Shown here: positions 1 through 9,907 of the stretch, piece after piece
Layout of the letters: every line of letters starts with the position of its first letter
Numbering within the stretch: the first letter of the stretch is position 1
Assembly (NCBI RefSeq): GCF_000186865.1
Contig: NW_008705571.1
Location: 28,501 to 92,500 of the forward strand
Reading direction: 5' to 3'
DNA length: 64,000 nt
From: Aureococcus anophagefferens
Taxonomy: Eukaryota; Sar; Pelagophyceae; Pelagomonadales; Pelagomonadaceae
The notes under the pieces: generated by a model
Told to the model about the DNA's origin: nothing
The model's input: the letters and a program-made list of their open reading frames with translations, nothing else
Database searches by the model: none
Program-made: the position numbers and the translations under genes

Positions 1-1712
1 GACGCCGGGCTGGTGCGCCAGGTCGTACTCGATGACGTCGCCCTTTCGCGGCGCGTCGTCCCAGCGCCACAAAGCGTCGAAGTCGCCGGGCGCCAGCGCG
101 AGCTCGACGGCGCCCCCGGCGTCCAGCGCCACGCGCCGCGTCTTCGCGCCGTCCATGGGCGCGTCGGCCGCGTTCGGCGCCACGGCGCCGCGCGCCCACG
201 CGCCGTCGACGAGCGCGACGACGCGGTCGCCGCCGTCGACGGCCCGGTCGTCGCGGCGGCGCCGCCGCGCGGCGAGCTCGGCGAGGATGCGCTGCTCCGC
301 GCCGTCCTCCTTGAGCTTGCCCAGGAACTCCTTGTTCTTCGCGTGGCCGCTCGGGTTGAACCAGTTCTTGACGGCCTGGAGCACGACGGCGTTCTGGTCG
401 ACGTCGCCCTCGCGCAGCAGGTACAGGTCGTGCTTGCGCCGGTTGCCGCGCACGAGCTCGCGGTAGAGCTCCTTCCAGGCGTTCTTGCCGTCCTTCCTGT
501 CGCGGCGCGCCGCCGCGGCGACGGCCCGGGCCGCGGCCGCGACGTCCGGGAGCGCGCTCCGCTCCGCCGCGGAGTCGTAGGGCGCGCCGAACAAGTTGTT
601 GCACTCGAAGAAGAGGTGCGTCACGGCGCAGTTCGCGTGGCCCAGGGTGTCCCGCAGCCGGCCCAGCTCCGCCGGCGCGAGCACGAGCTCGCCGAGGTTC
701 ACGGACCAGACCTGCGGCCGCGCGCGCGCGGCCGCGAACGTCGCGAGCGTCGCCTCGTCCACGCCGCCCTCGGCCGCCGCCGCCGCGAGGCCCAGCGCGA
801 CCTCGACGTCGTGCTCGTAGAGCTCGGCCAGGCCCGGCTCCGCCGCCAGACCCGCGTCGTCGTAGCGCGCGTGGTAGACGGACACGTAGGGGCCGTACGC
901 GTGCGCTCTCACCTTCGACTCCGTCGCGGGCAGCCAGCCGTCGACGGTGGCCTTGCAGAGCTCGGCGTGGCCCTCGACCTGGACGGCGATGCGCCGCCCG
1001 AGCCACTTGTGGCCGCTCCGCTTCCAGCGCCGGCCGCTGCTCGCCGCAGCGCCGTCGCCGGCGCCGGGGCTCCGCGCCGCGGACGACTTCGGCGACGCGC
1101 GGCCGCGGTCCGACCGCAGGAGCGGCGCGTCGTCGGGCGCCAGGAACGCGAGGAGCTTGTCGAAGAGCGGGCCGGCCTGGAGCGGGATCGCGCCCTGGAG
1201 GAACGCGATCTGCACCGGCGGCCGCGGCGACGCGAGCAGCTTGTCGAGCACGTAGGCGACCTGGTCCTTGCGCTTCTTGTCGATGAGCGTGTCGATGTGG
1301 AGCACGCTCACGCGCCGCGCGTACTCCTTGGCGTCCGCCGACGGCGCGAACCAGTCGTCGACCTTGCCCTGCCACGCCGTCGCCTCCTGCGGTTTCGGGG
1401 CGGCCGGCGTCGCGCCGCGCGCGCGCGCGGCGGCGGGGGACGCGGCGCGCGCGCCAGCGTGTAGAGCTCCGACGAGTGGTCGCCGAGGCGCACGAGGTCC
1501 GGCGCGACGGCCCGGTTGCGCCCGCCGAGCACGTAGGCCACCTAAAAAGGCTTCTCATCGGAGTTTCGGCGACGCGACGCGGCGCGCGCCTCGAGCGTGC
1601 CGTCAGCATTAATTTTCTTGACGATGCCGACGCCGCCGCTGCCGACCTTGTCGCCCTCGGCCACGGTCACCGTGGCACCCACTTTCATGCCCTTGTCGCA
1701 GGCTTTGGCCAT
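1..1712 (-). CDS. Tudor/KOW-like domain protein, 3' end outside window
   Basis: Partial gene that runs off the left edge on the minus strand. Exons 1712-1590, 1541-1455 and 1386-1 give 532 residues in one continuous frame. The join between exons 1 and 2 rebuilds a small beta-barrel (GGVGIVKKI...DGTLE then VAYVLGGRNRAV), as expected for a Tudor/SH3-like fold. Exon 3 has a second possible Tudor-like region (GRRIAVQVEGHAE) and, near the window edge, GDVIEYDLAHQPG. It also carries a stretch with NRRKHDLYLL and NWFNPSGHAKNKEFL, a pattern I associate with repeat-like algal proteins but cannot name. Both introns (1542-1589, 1387-1454) start GC and end AG; the first has a TTTTTAG acceptor. ATG 1712 is the only plausible start. 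A chromatin or RNA-binding role is inference. Confidence 0.6.
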
Positions 1713-2550
1713 CGGTTCAAAAGCTCGAGACCCTGTCCACTGCCAAGCAGCCGCCGCTCGATCATTTGTCCGTCACTACGGAGACCTCCAAATCTGGACC
1801 TCGTCTTCGGCGGCCGGCGGCGTCCGACGGCGAGCTTGCCGCCCGAGTCGCAGCAAGCTGCTTGGCACGAGCCTCGGAGGGGTTATGACGCAGCGTCGGA
1901 CGCAAAGGGCGCGTCAAATTTCGTCGCGAAACGCGCGAGAGGGCGGAGAATTCGATGGTCGGGATGTGGGTGACCGCCGGGGCCAAGAGCGCGTCGGCAT
2001 GGGGTCCGTTATTCAGGGGACCCATACAAATTACGTTCGGGATCTTCCCGCGAGGGCACATGCGAGCCTCACCTGAATTTAGATGCCCATCTTCGGCCCG
2101 AACTGCACCTCGGAAGTGCGGGCGCGGAGTGCGGTGCGGGGCTGCCCCATAAGCGAATCCGGCATGCGCCAGCCCAAAGCGCGGCTTCGACAGCCTTCGG
2201 TCATGGTTTGATCGAATGGGAAGCGCTCGATGTGGTGGGCGAGGTCGATGACGACCCGCGGACTGCGAAAACCCGGCTCGTCGTGCAAAACGACCTATAA
2301 ATCGACCGATCTCTGCATGTGCGATGGCTGAAACAATCGGGTCTCGATGGTAGCGCCAAGGGTTATGCCTGCCTCGGGCGTCCTAGCCGCGCCAACCCCC
2401 ATCGCCGCCCCCTCCATGGCGAAAAGTGGGCTAGAAATGGTCACCCCATAAGCTAGCGGAACCAAATACATACAGCGAGCCGGCTCGGGGTTGCTTGGCA
2501 GAGCTGTCCGTTCGAGGGCAAGGTGCTGCGCGGCCGACCGCCGCGCCGCG
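1713..2550. other. intergenic region, no gene seen
   Basis: About 840 bp between the start of the Tudor-like gene and the stop of the SET gene, both on the minus strand. Open frames here have no recognisable domain and biased composition. The only structured item is the 28-bp repeat at 2455-2482. The stretch should contain the promoter of the Tudor-like gene. Confidence 0.5.
2455..2482 (-). repeat. 28-bp dispersed repeat, copy 1 (inverted)
   Basis: On the minus strand this reads CGGCTCGCTGTATGT then a variable base region and TTGGTTCCGCT. It matches the copy at 6513-6540 with one mismatch, in opposite orientation. The function is unknown. Confidence 0.7.
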
Positions 2551-3951
2551 TTACAGCGTCGGGACGCGCGGCGTGCCCGTCTCGGCCGCGGCGCCCTTGG
2601 GCCTCGGGCAGGGCACGCAGGCCGCCTTCGGGAGCATGGCGAAGAGCCGGGCGACGTGGCCCTTGGACTCGTCGTTCCGGCCGAACGCGAGGGCGATGCA
2701 GGGCTCGTACTTGCGCGCGAGCTGCTCCGCGCGCGTGCGCGTCTTGAGCCCCGGGGGGAGCTGGTTGACGGCGGCGATGGCCGTCTGGAAGACGACGCCG
2801 CTGAGCTCGTAGAGCGGCGCGTGGCGCGCGGCGCACTTGCCCGCGGCGGGGCACCGCGCGGCGACGCATTCGAGCGCGTCGACGACGTCGAGGTCGTTGG
2901 CGACGTAGGCGTTGACGAGGAAGGCGAACTGGCCCTCGTCGGGCCTGTGGCGCCGGAGGAGCGCCGCGAGCACGGTCTTGAGCAGACCGCGCGCGGCCCG
3001 CGTGAGCTCGTGACGCCGGGACAGGTCGCGCGCGCACTCCTCGACGAGCGCGTGGGTCGCGTTCATGACGTAGGCGAGGTCGTCCGCGGGCGATGTGTCG
3101 AGGTCGACGTCGGCGTCGCGCATCTCGTCGATGGCTTCGCGCTTGAGCGCCTCGGCCGCGTAGACCGTCCGCGCGGACTTGGGCTCGAGGACGCCGCACC
3201 GCGCGCAGAGGAGCCGCCCCCCCGGCGGGTCCCCGGCCTTGAGCGACGCGTAGCCCCCGCAGTTCTTCGGGCAGCCCGCGGACGTCGCGGCGTCGCTCGC
3301 GGCGCAGCGGTCGCACGCGCAGGCGAAGTCGAACTTGCGCTCGAGCTCGGCCGCGCGCGCCGCCGCGGTCTCGCCGCGCGCGTTGCCCAGGTAGGAGAAG
3401 GCGACGACCTCGCCCGCGGCGATGGCCCGCGTCGCCGTGAGCTCGAGGCCGCCCGCCGCCGCGTCGTACTTGAGGTTCGGGTCGCAGGAATGCGAGCAGA
3501 GCGCGCCGTCGACGAAGAGCGCCGCGCGACCCATGTCGACGCCGTGCGCGTTCGCGTCCAAGCGCAGGAGCAGCGCGGCGACGTCCTCGGGCGCGCCCAG
3601 CGCGTCGCAGGCGATCGTCGTCGCCTGCGCGAGGCGCAGCGCGCCGCGGCCGTTTTCGTCGTCGACGGGCGCGTGGTACAGCGTCCTGACCCGTTTCATC
3701 GTCGCGTCGTCGGCGGCGACGCACGCGGCGAGGAAGGCCCGCGCCGCGGAGTCGTTCGTCGCGCCCGTCTCCCAGGCGAGGGTCGCCTTCTCGGCGAGGA
3801 CGACCTCGCCGAACGTAAACGCCCGCGCCGCGACGAGGTGCCGCCCCAGGGCCGGCGAGTGCGCGATGCGGAGGGCCGCGCGGTGCTCGTCCGACGCGAG
3901 GCCGTTCCACTCGAGCGGCCCGGCCACCGCGGCGCTCTGAAAGAGCGCCAT
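2551..3951 (-). CDS. SET-domain protein methyltransferase, SMYD-like
   Basis: 466 residues in a single exon. The SET core is split, as in SMYD proteins: an N-terminal beta region ([21 protein letters not shown]), then about 100 helical residues, then the diagnostic [12 protein letters not shown] (SAM-binding and pseudoknot NHSCxPN motif) and [11 protein letters not shown] cysteine-rich post-SET segment follows ([10 protein letters not shown], with CPKNCGG and CARCG nearby) that probably binds zinc. The C-terminal third is helical, like the TPR-like tail of SMYD enzymes. The likely reaction is SAM-dependent lysine methylation of a histone or other protein; the substrate cannot be told. No MYND finger is obvious. 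The start is ATG 3951, 348 bp from the divergent Sar1 gene. Confidence 0.8.
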   Translation of the reverse strand: MALFQSAAVAGPLEWNGLASDEHRAALRIAHSPALGRHLVAARAFTFGEVVLAEKATLAWETGATNDSAARAFLAACVAADDATMKRVRTLYHAPVDDENGRGALRLAQATTIACDALGAPEDVAALLLRLDANAHGVDMGRAALFVDGALCSHSCDPNLKYDAAAGGLELTATRAIAAGEVVAFSYLGNARGETAAARAAELERKFDFACACDRCAASDAATSAGCPKNCGGYASLKAGDPPGGRLLCARCGVLEPKSARTVYAAEALKREAIDEMRDADVDLDTSPADDLAYVMNATHALVEECARDLSRRHELTRAARGLLKTVLAALLRRHRPDEGQFAFLVNAYVANDLDVVDALECVAARCPAAGKCAARHAPLYELSGVVFQTAIAAVNQLPPGLKTRTRAEQLARKYEPCIALAFGRNDESKGHVARLFAMLPKAACVPCPRPKGAAAETGTPRVPTL

Positions 3952-4299
3952 CTCGGAGAGGACTGGTGTACTTTAGAGCGCCACCATCGTCCAGTAGGGC
4001 AGCCTTGCCTTCGGCAGCTTCGAAAGCCGAGCTACGTTTCCCCCAGCTTGCACCAGCTCGCTCTACGACACGTAGCTTGTCCGAGCGCCCGTCGTCGCCG
4101 CGAGACCCGCCGAGGTGCCGCCGCCGCGTCCGGGAAGTTTCCAGCGCGCCGTAGCGCTTCCGCCGCGGGCCCGGCTGCGCGCCGCGAGCCGCGCGCGCGC
4201 TCGCGCGCGCCGACGGCCGCGGGGGTCCGGCGGCTGCGCTTTTCCGCGAGGGTCGCGCGTTTTCCGGCGTCGCGCCTCATCCGCCCTCCCGCGCAGACC
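3952..4299. other. divergent promoter region SET / Sar1
   Basis: 348 bp between two outward-facing starts. It is GC-rich with no clear TATA box. The Sar1 side contains a CG-repeat-rich leader (4190-4250). Confidence 0.45.
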
Positions 4300-4986
4300 A
4301 TGTGGCTCTTCGACTGGGTCTTCAACGTGCTGGCCAACCTCGGCGCGTCCGCCGGCGTCCCTCGGCTCCGCGGCGCGCGCGCGCGCGCCCCCGGCCCGCG
4401 CGCGCGCGTCCGCCTCGCCACAAACTCACGAACACCCGTGCTAGGCCTGTACCACAAGTCGGCGAAGATCCTGTTCCTCGGGCTGGACAACGCGGGGAAG
4501 ACGACGCTGCTCCACATGCTCAAGGAGAACCGCGTGCAGATCCACCAGCCGACGCTCCATCCGAACCAGGACGAGCTCATCATCGGCAACATCCGGTTCA
4601 AGACCTTCGACCTCGGCGGCCACGAGACGGCGCGGCGCCTCTGGAAGGACTACTTCACGACCGTCGACGGCGTCGTCTACATGGTCGACGCGCTCGACCG
4701 CGGCCGATTCCCCGAGGCCAAGCGCGAGCTCGACTACCTGCTCACCTGCGACGAGCTCGCCGCCGTGCCCTTCCTCGTGCTCGGCAACAAGATCGACGCC
4801 CACAGCGCGGCGTCCGAGGACGACCTCCGCTACGCGCTCGGCCTCTTCGAGACGTTCGGGAAGGACACGGCGCGCCGCAACAACGACGACGACAACAAAA
4901 TCCGGCCCATCGAGCTCTTCATGTGCTCCGTCATCCGCAAAATGGGCTACGCCGACGGCTTCCGGTGGCTCGCGCAGTTCTTCTAA
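4300..4986 (+). CDS. SAR1: Sar1-type small GTPase of COPII vesicle coat
   Basis: Two exons, 4300-4354 and 4445-4986, give 198 residues, the usual Sar1 length. Exon 1 encodes the amphipathic N-terminal helix ([19 protein letters not shown]). After the join come [20 protein letters not shown] (P-loop), the switch I threonine in [23 protein letters not shown] (switch II DxGG), LGNKID (NKxD) and [20 protein letters not shown], all Sar1 signatures. Sar1-GTP inserts into ER exit-site membrane and recruits Sec23/Sec24. Only a GC-AG intron (4355-4444, donor GCGTCC, acceptor CTAG) keeps the frame and restores the expected G-L-Y junction; the nearby GT dinucleotides all break it. Confidence 0.93.
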   Translation: MWLFDWVFNVLANLGASAGVPRLRGARARAPGPRARVRLATNSRTPVLGLYHKSAKILFLGLDNAGKTTLLHMLKENRVQIHQPTLHPNQDELIIGNIRFKTFDLGGHETARRLWKDYFTTVDGVVYMVDALDRGRFPEAKRELDYLLTCDELAAVPFLVLGNKIDAHSAASEDDLRYALGLFETFGKDTARRNNDDDNKIRPIELFMCSVIRKMGYADGFRWLAQFF

Positions 4987-5510
4987 GGCGCCGCGCGGCG
5001 CCGCCGCGCCGGGCCGCCGCCGCGGCGGCCCGCGCGGCGCGGCCGGAAGCGCGCGGCGCGGCCGGAAGTTCGGGCCGCCTCGACGCCGCCGCGGCGGGCG
5101 GCGGCGGACCGCGGCCGGGCAGCGCGCCACCTTCGACCGACGCGGCGCCGGCGGAGCGCCGACGGGGCGGCCTTCGGTGGTTCCGAACCACGGGCCGCCC
5201 GCCTCCTCGACACATATATATTTACCACCACCACGCTATTTCTTTTCGGCTTTTGGGGGCCCTCTGGGGTTGCGGCACCTCGATGCGGGCTTTTTGGGTC
5301 GCGTTTGAGTCGCGTGTAGAGGCGTGCGATTTAGCCCCGGCGGGCTCACGAGCACAATTCTGAATCGCAAGGCCTTCCGATCCTTGATAGATTACGCGTC
5401 AAGACCTCCTGCACCACACGTGCCGCACCTCTCGCGCCCTCGCAGAGGCCGTGAGGCCTCCCGTCACCTCATACGAACGCCCCGAGCACACCGCCGCAAA
5501 AGAATCGACA
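4987..5510. other. intergenic region
   Basis: 524 bp. The first 200 bp are very GC-rich (Sar1 3' region). An AT-rich TATA-like stretch CATATATATTTA lies at 5213-5224, about 290 bp before the next ATG, which is far for a core promoter. Nothing else is recognised. Confidence 0.4.
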
Positions 5511-6113
5511 ATGATGGCCTCCTCTCCCGTCGGTGCCACCCACGCCGCCCTCCACTCGGCGATCGCTCACAGCTACGGCTACGCGCCCCGCGCCGACGAG
5601 CCCCTCGCGGTCAGTCACTCCCTACCGACGCCGGCCAAACCCGTGCCGCTCTGGAAGCAGCAGCTCCGCGCGCCCGCGGCCGTGCCGGACAAAAAACCGA
5701 AGGCGTCAAAGAAGAAGTCGCCCGCGTGGTCGCCGATCCGCCTCGGCGCGCGCCTCGCGCCCACGGGCTCCCGGAAGCCCCGGAGCCCCGCGATCTGCCC
5801 CCGGCCGCTCAGCGTGCCCGACTTCGACGCGGCCGGCGCGCGCGTGTCGCCGTCGAAGCCGCGGCCGGACCTCTTCACGGCGCCCTCGGAGCGCGCGACG
5901 CCGACGCGCCGCGGCGCGCCGACGAAGCAGCGCGCGTCCAAGGCGCGCGGGAGCCCCCACCCCCACTTCCTCCCGAACCTCGGCGCCGGCGACAGCGACG
6001 ACGACCGCTGGGACCACTTCGTCTTCATGGACGTCGACTCGCCCGTCGCGTCGCTCGTCGGCGCGGCGCGGAGCGACGCGACGCGGCGCGACGTCCGCGC
6101 CGCCAGCTTCTGA
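5511..6113 (+). CDS. hypothetical disordered basic protein
   Basis: 200 residues from ATG 5511 (two adjacent ATGs). No family is recognised. The N-terminal 45 residues are neutral. The middle is rich in K, P, S and R (KKPKASKKKSPAW, GSRKPRSPAI, TPTRRGAPTKQRASKARG). The C-terminus turns acidic and then mixed (GDSDDDRWDHFVFMDVDSP). The composition suggests an intrinsically disordered, possibly nuclear or phosphorylated protein with SP/TP sites. The frame is open, codon use matches neighbours and it starts with tandem ATG, so I take it as a real gene, but without homology support. Confidence 0.5.
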   Translation: MMASSPVGATHAALHSAIAHSYGYAPRADEPLAVSHSLPTPAKPVPLWKQQLRAPAAVPDKKPKASKKKSPAWSPIRLGARLAPTGSRKPRSPAICPRPLSVPDFDAAGARVSPSKPRPDLFTAPSERATPTRRGAPTKQRASKARGSPHPHFLPNLGAGDSDDDRWDHFVFMDVDSPVASLVGAARSDATRRDVRAASF

Positions 6114-6512
6114 GCGCCCGAACACCCGCCGGGTCGCACACCGACCCGAGCCCGCGCCGGCCCAGGAAACGAAGCGTTCCCGTTCTCCTCCCGCCCGCGC
6201 GCGCCCCGCACCACCTTCTTCTTTACGCACCTTCCGCGTGTTTCTCGTGTCGCGGATGGGGGCTCGAGGGTTCTGCTCGCGCGGGTCTCCTCGCGATCGA
6301 CGTCGTCGGCGCGGCGCGGCGGTCGCGACGACCGCGCGTTCGAAGTGGGCGCCACCGCGGACAACCCCCCGTCCTCCCAAGTACACCTGGATCGAGCAGA
6401 GCCGTCCCCACGAGAAGAACAACCACTTTCGGACCCGCCGGCGCCGCCGTTCGCTTCGAAGGAGGGGGGAAGCACCACTGAGATTGCCTATCCGTTGCGG
6501 TTTATTTCGTTG

Positions 6513-6540
6513 CGGCTCGCTGTATGTGTTTGGTTCCGCT
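6513..6540 (+). repeat. 28-bp dispersed repeat, copy 2
   Basis: CGGCTCGCTGTATGTG followed by TTTGGTTCCGCT. Inverted partner of 2455-2482 (27 of 28 identical) and tandem with the next copy. Confidence 0.7.
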
Positions 6541-6543
6541 CAT

Positions 6544-6571
6544 CGGCTCGCTCTATGTAATTGGTTCCGCT
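6544..6571 (+). repeat. 28-bp dispersed repeat, copy 3
   Basis: CGGCTCGCTCTATGTAA followed by TTGGTTCCGCT. Direct neighbour of copy 2, 3 bp away, with three differences. Confidence 0.65.
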
Positions 6572-7398
6572 GATTTCAGCCCGAGACGGCATGGAGGCAT
6601 TAAATTTAGTCGAGCGCGCCTACCACCGCGCGCGCGCCCCCGCGTGCAAGATCGCTGGGACTGCGCATAGCGCGCACATGGGGGCTGCCATCGGCGAAGG
6701 AGCGGCATCGTCTAGATTGCGATTCGCTGAGAACGCGAGCGGTTTCGGACGACCGATTTGACCGACGCGACGCCCCTCCCCCGGCCCGTGAGCGGCCCGG
6801 GCAGCCCCGCGCAGCAGCAGGGATCGTCCGCCATCGACCCGCGAGCGCCCTGCCACAAGGGCTGGCCCAGAGGAGCCGAGGAAGTCGATCTGACATGTTC
6901 GGGCTGAAACCGCGTCGCGCGCGGCCGCGTGGCCGCGCGCGCGTGTCGCACGTACTTCGAGCCAAACCAGCAACTGAGCAGCCCGAGGGCACCAGACGTG
7001 TACCCCGAGCCTCCGCGCCAGCCAGCATGCTGCCCGAAGCCCAAAAAGTGCTGCTCTGGCGGTCAGAGAGCATGTCGAAAAGTAGCGAGTTCGCGAGCAC
7101 ATAAAAATCGACCGCCGACGCGGCCATGGTCACGGCGCACACTCCTGGAGAGAGGGCGCGCCCGGCATTCAGACGCATGTTCCCGTGACCATGGCCCCGT
7201 CGAACGCCGCGCGACAGCCAAATGCAAAGAGAGGCTCTCCATGCTTCTCCCCTCATCGCCGCCGAACGCTCAACTTTCGCAAAACCTTGCATTTTGACGC
7301 CGGAGTTGCCCACCAGAGGCGACGTCTGCCGCGGGAGAGCTGCTCCACATCTGTGCGCGCCGCCGGGAGTGGAGCCGCGCGACCGGTCCGCCGGTGCC

Positions 7399-9888
7399 AT
7401 GGCCGATCCCTTCGCGTCGGCGGGCGACGCCTTCGCCGCCTTCGGGGCGCCGCCGCCGCCGCCGCCGCGGACGGACCGGCGCGCGACGCTGTCGCCGGGC
7501 TTCCCGCGGAGCCACCAGGCGCCGCCGCCGCCGCCGCCTCGGAGCGCGGCCCCGGCCTTCGGCGCCCGGTCGGCGCCGCCGCCGCGGCCCGCGAGCCCCC
7601 AGGGCTCGATCGCGCCGCCCGCGGCCGGCCCGCGGTGCGACCGGTCGGCGAGCGAGGGCATGTGGAGCCAGATCGACGCGTTCTCGTCCGGCGGCCGCGG
7701 GCGGCCGCCGGCGCGCCAGGCGCCGCCGCCGCCGAAGCGGCCCAGCGGCGCGGACTTGTTCCGGGGCGCCGGCCCCGTCGCCGCGCCGCCGCCGGACCGC
7801 GCGCCCGCGAACCCCTTCGCGCCGGGCGCCGCGAGCTCGCTGCCCGCGTCGTGGCTCCACGGCAGCGCGCCGGCGCAGCTGGGCCGGGCGCCGCCGCCGC
7901 CGCCGAACCCCTATAACGACACGCGGAGCCGCGCGAGCTCGTCCGTGTCGACCGTGGAGACGCTGCTCACGTCGCCGTTCGACGGCTTCGAGCGCCGGAG
8001 CCACAGCGACCCCTTCAACGCTTTGGACCGCCTCGGCGAGGTCGACTCGCCGCGGCCAAAGTCGGCGGAGACCATCTCGCCGTCGGCGGCGGCCGCGGCG
8101 TCGCAGTGGGCCGCGTCGCCCGCGGACCTCGACTTCGTCGGCATGAGCGTCGGGGCCGCGGCGCCGCCGCCGAACCCCTTCGGCGCGCCGAGCGCCGCGC
8201 CGAACCCCTTCGGCGCGTCGAACCCCTTCGACGCCACCCCCTCGTCGAGCTTCCCCGCGCGCAAGGCGTCCTGCGACTCCTTCGGCGAGCTCGGCGAGGA
8301 CGACTCGCCCGAGGCCGACGCGAAAAAAAGAAACAAGGAGAAGGAGCACAGCCTCCGCGAGCTGCTGTCCACCGAAGAGACCTACCGCGACATGCTCGCG
8401 ACCTTCGTCGAGCGGCTCCAGCGGCCCCTGGCCTGGTGCTGCGCGAGCGGCGCGCCGCCGCCGGACGCGCCGGAGCTCCGGAGCTGCCTCCCGGAGGCCG
8501 AGGACGCGCGGTGCCTCCACCGCGCGCTGGCCCCGCTGCCCGCGGAGGCGCTGCTGGCCATCTCCGAGGAATTGATCGTCGAGCTCCGGCGGCGCTGCGC
8601 GCCCTTCGACGCCGATCACACGCTAGTCGGGGGCGTCTTCGCGCATTTCGCGGATCGCCTCGCGGACGCGATGTGCACGTGGTACGACTGGCACGAGCGC
8701 GCGGACTGCGAGGTGCGCAAACTGGTCGAGAAGTCCATCGCGACGCGCGTCTTCGTCAAGCGCGCCGCGGACGACAAGCGCTGCAAGGACCACCAGGTCT
8801 CGAGCCTGCTGATCGCGCCGACGCAGCGCCTCGTGCGCCAGCTCCTCTTCCTCCAGCGCCTATCCAAAACCACGCCCGCGCACCACGCCGACAGCCAACC
8901 GTTGAAGGCCGCCGAGGCGACGTGGATCAAGACCCTGGAGGCCTGCAACGCCGTCGCGGGCGCGCACGCGATGCGGCGGCGCGCCGAGGCGATCGAGTCC
9001 GTGCTCGACGGCGCGCCGCGGAACGTGCTCGTGACGGCGCCGGGCCGCAAGCTCGCCCACGAGGGCGAGCTGACGAAGATCGGCGGGTCGACGGTGCGGC
9101 CCGACTACTTCTTCCTCTTCGAGACGCTGAGCTCGACGGAGCTGCTGCACACGTCCGCGCCCGACGCGCAGGGCCACTTCGCGTTCAAGCGCTTCCTCCG
9201 CGTGCTCCACGTCGAGGACGTGGAGCTCGGCAGCGGCGCCCACGAGGGCGGCGGCATCGACCGGAACCGCATCTACGCGCGCCGCGGGTCCATCGGCGGC
9301 CGCACGGCGACGTCGTCGGCCGCGGGCGGGTCCGCGCCGACGTGCGAGGAGGAGGACGGCGCGTCGCTGCTCCTGCGCGTCGTCGCGTCGGACCCGAGCG
9401 ACCCGAAGCATGGCCACGTCTACAGCCTCGGCGGCGAGCGCCAGGCCCTCGTGGAGTGGAAGTGCAAGATGACGAACGCGCTCGGCAAGTCGTCGTCCGA
9501 GTGGCGGCTCCGGTTCAAGGGCGACGTCCAGGTCCTCGGCGAGGCCTTCGCGACCTACGCGGCGGCCGAGGTCAAGGACCCGGCGCTGCGCAGCTGCTTC
9601 ATGTGGTTCTTCAGCGGCCGCTTCGGCGGCATGGTCGTCCGCGCGACGGCGGGCAAGAACCGGAGCGGCAAGCTCGAGTGGCACGAGGCCTACCGCGTCC
9701 AGTCCGTCGACGGCTCCCGCGTGCCGGCGTCGGCCCTCGTGAACAACGCGCGCCTGCGGAAGCGCGCGGCCCAGGGCGACGTCTTCCGCATCGTCGCGCG
9801 CGACCCGCAGACGAACGTCGAGAAGACGCTCGTCCTCGCGTCCGACGACAAGGACCTCATCGTCGAGCTCATGGCCGCGAAGCCCTAA
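7399..9888 (+). CDS. RhoGEF (DH domain) protein with Pro-rich NPF-containing N-terminus
   Basis: 829 residues from ATG 7399. Residues 1-300 are proline-rich and disordered, with poly-Pro runs (PPPPPP) and several NPF tripeptides (APNPFGASNPF), which typically bind EH-domain endocytic adaptors. A charged linker (KKRNKEKEHS) leads into a DH domain at about 315-510 that opens with LRELLSTEETYRDML, the CR1 signature of Dbl-family exchange factors. It is followed by a PH-like region at about 545-690 (HEGELTKIGGSTVRPDYFFLF). The C-terminal 140 residues are unassigned. The predicted role is nucleotide exchange on Rho/Rac-type GTPases at membranes or the actin cortex, possibly linked to endocytosis. 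It ends 19 bp from the stop of the convergent hydrolase gene. Confidence 0.7.
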   Translation: MADPFASAGDAFAAFGAPPPPPPRTDRRATLSPGFPRSHQAPPPPPPRSAAPAFGARSAPPPRPASPQGSIAPPAAGPRCDRSASEGMWSQIDAFSSGGRGRPPARQAPPPPKRPSGADLFRGAGPVAAPPPDRAPANPFAPGAASSLPASWLHGSAPAQLGRAPPPPPNPYNDTRSRASSSVSTVETLLTSPFDGFERRSHSDPFNALDRLGEVDSPRPKSAETISPSAAAAASQWAASPADLDFVGMSVGAAAPPPNPFGAPSAAPNPFGASNPFDATPSSSFPARKASCDSFGELGEDDSPEADAKKRNKEKEHSLRELLSTEETYRDMLATFVERLQRPLAWCCASGAPPPDAPELRSCLPEAEDARCLHRALAPLPAEALLAISEELIVELRRRCAPFDADHTLVGGVFAHFADRLADAMCTWYDWHERADCEVRKLVEKSIATRVFVKRAADDKRCKDHQVSSLLIAPTQRLVRQLLFLQRLSKTTPAHHADSQPLKAAEATWIKTLEACNAVAGAHAMRRRAEAIESVLDGAPRNVLVTAPGRKLAHEGELTKIGGSTVRPDYFFLFETLSSTELLHTSAPDAQGHFAFKRFLRVLHVEDVELGSGAHEGGGIDRNRIYARRGSIGGRTATSSAAGGSAPTCEEEDGASLLLRVVASDPSDPKHGHVYSLGGERQALVEWKCKMTNALGKSSSEWRLRFKGDVQVLGEAFATYAAAEVKDPALRSCFMWFFSGRFGGMVVRATAGKNRSGKLEWHEAYRVQSVDGSRVPASALVNNARLRKRAAQGDVFRIVARDPQTNVEKTLVLASDDKDLIVELMAAKP

Positions 9889-9907
9889 AATCACATGTAG
9901 TATGCTT

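Larger units (their letters stand above)
6114..7398. other. 1.3-kb intergenic region with repeat pair
   Basis: It holds two direct copies of the 28-bp repeat (6513-6540, 6544-6571). Composition from about 6480 to 7290 is lower in GC than the surrounding genes. Overlapping frames on both strands have no domain. A frame from 7222 runs in phase into the RhoGEF gene, but the first 59 codons are not needed and look like leader sequence. Confidence 0.45.

Noticed and set aside
13..1464. Long plus-strand open frame of 483 codons
   Set aside because: It is the antisense shadow of the Tudor-like gene: Arg/Val/Glu-biased, no domain, while the minus strand gives coherent exons.
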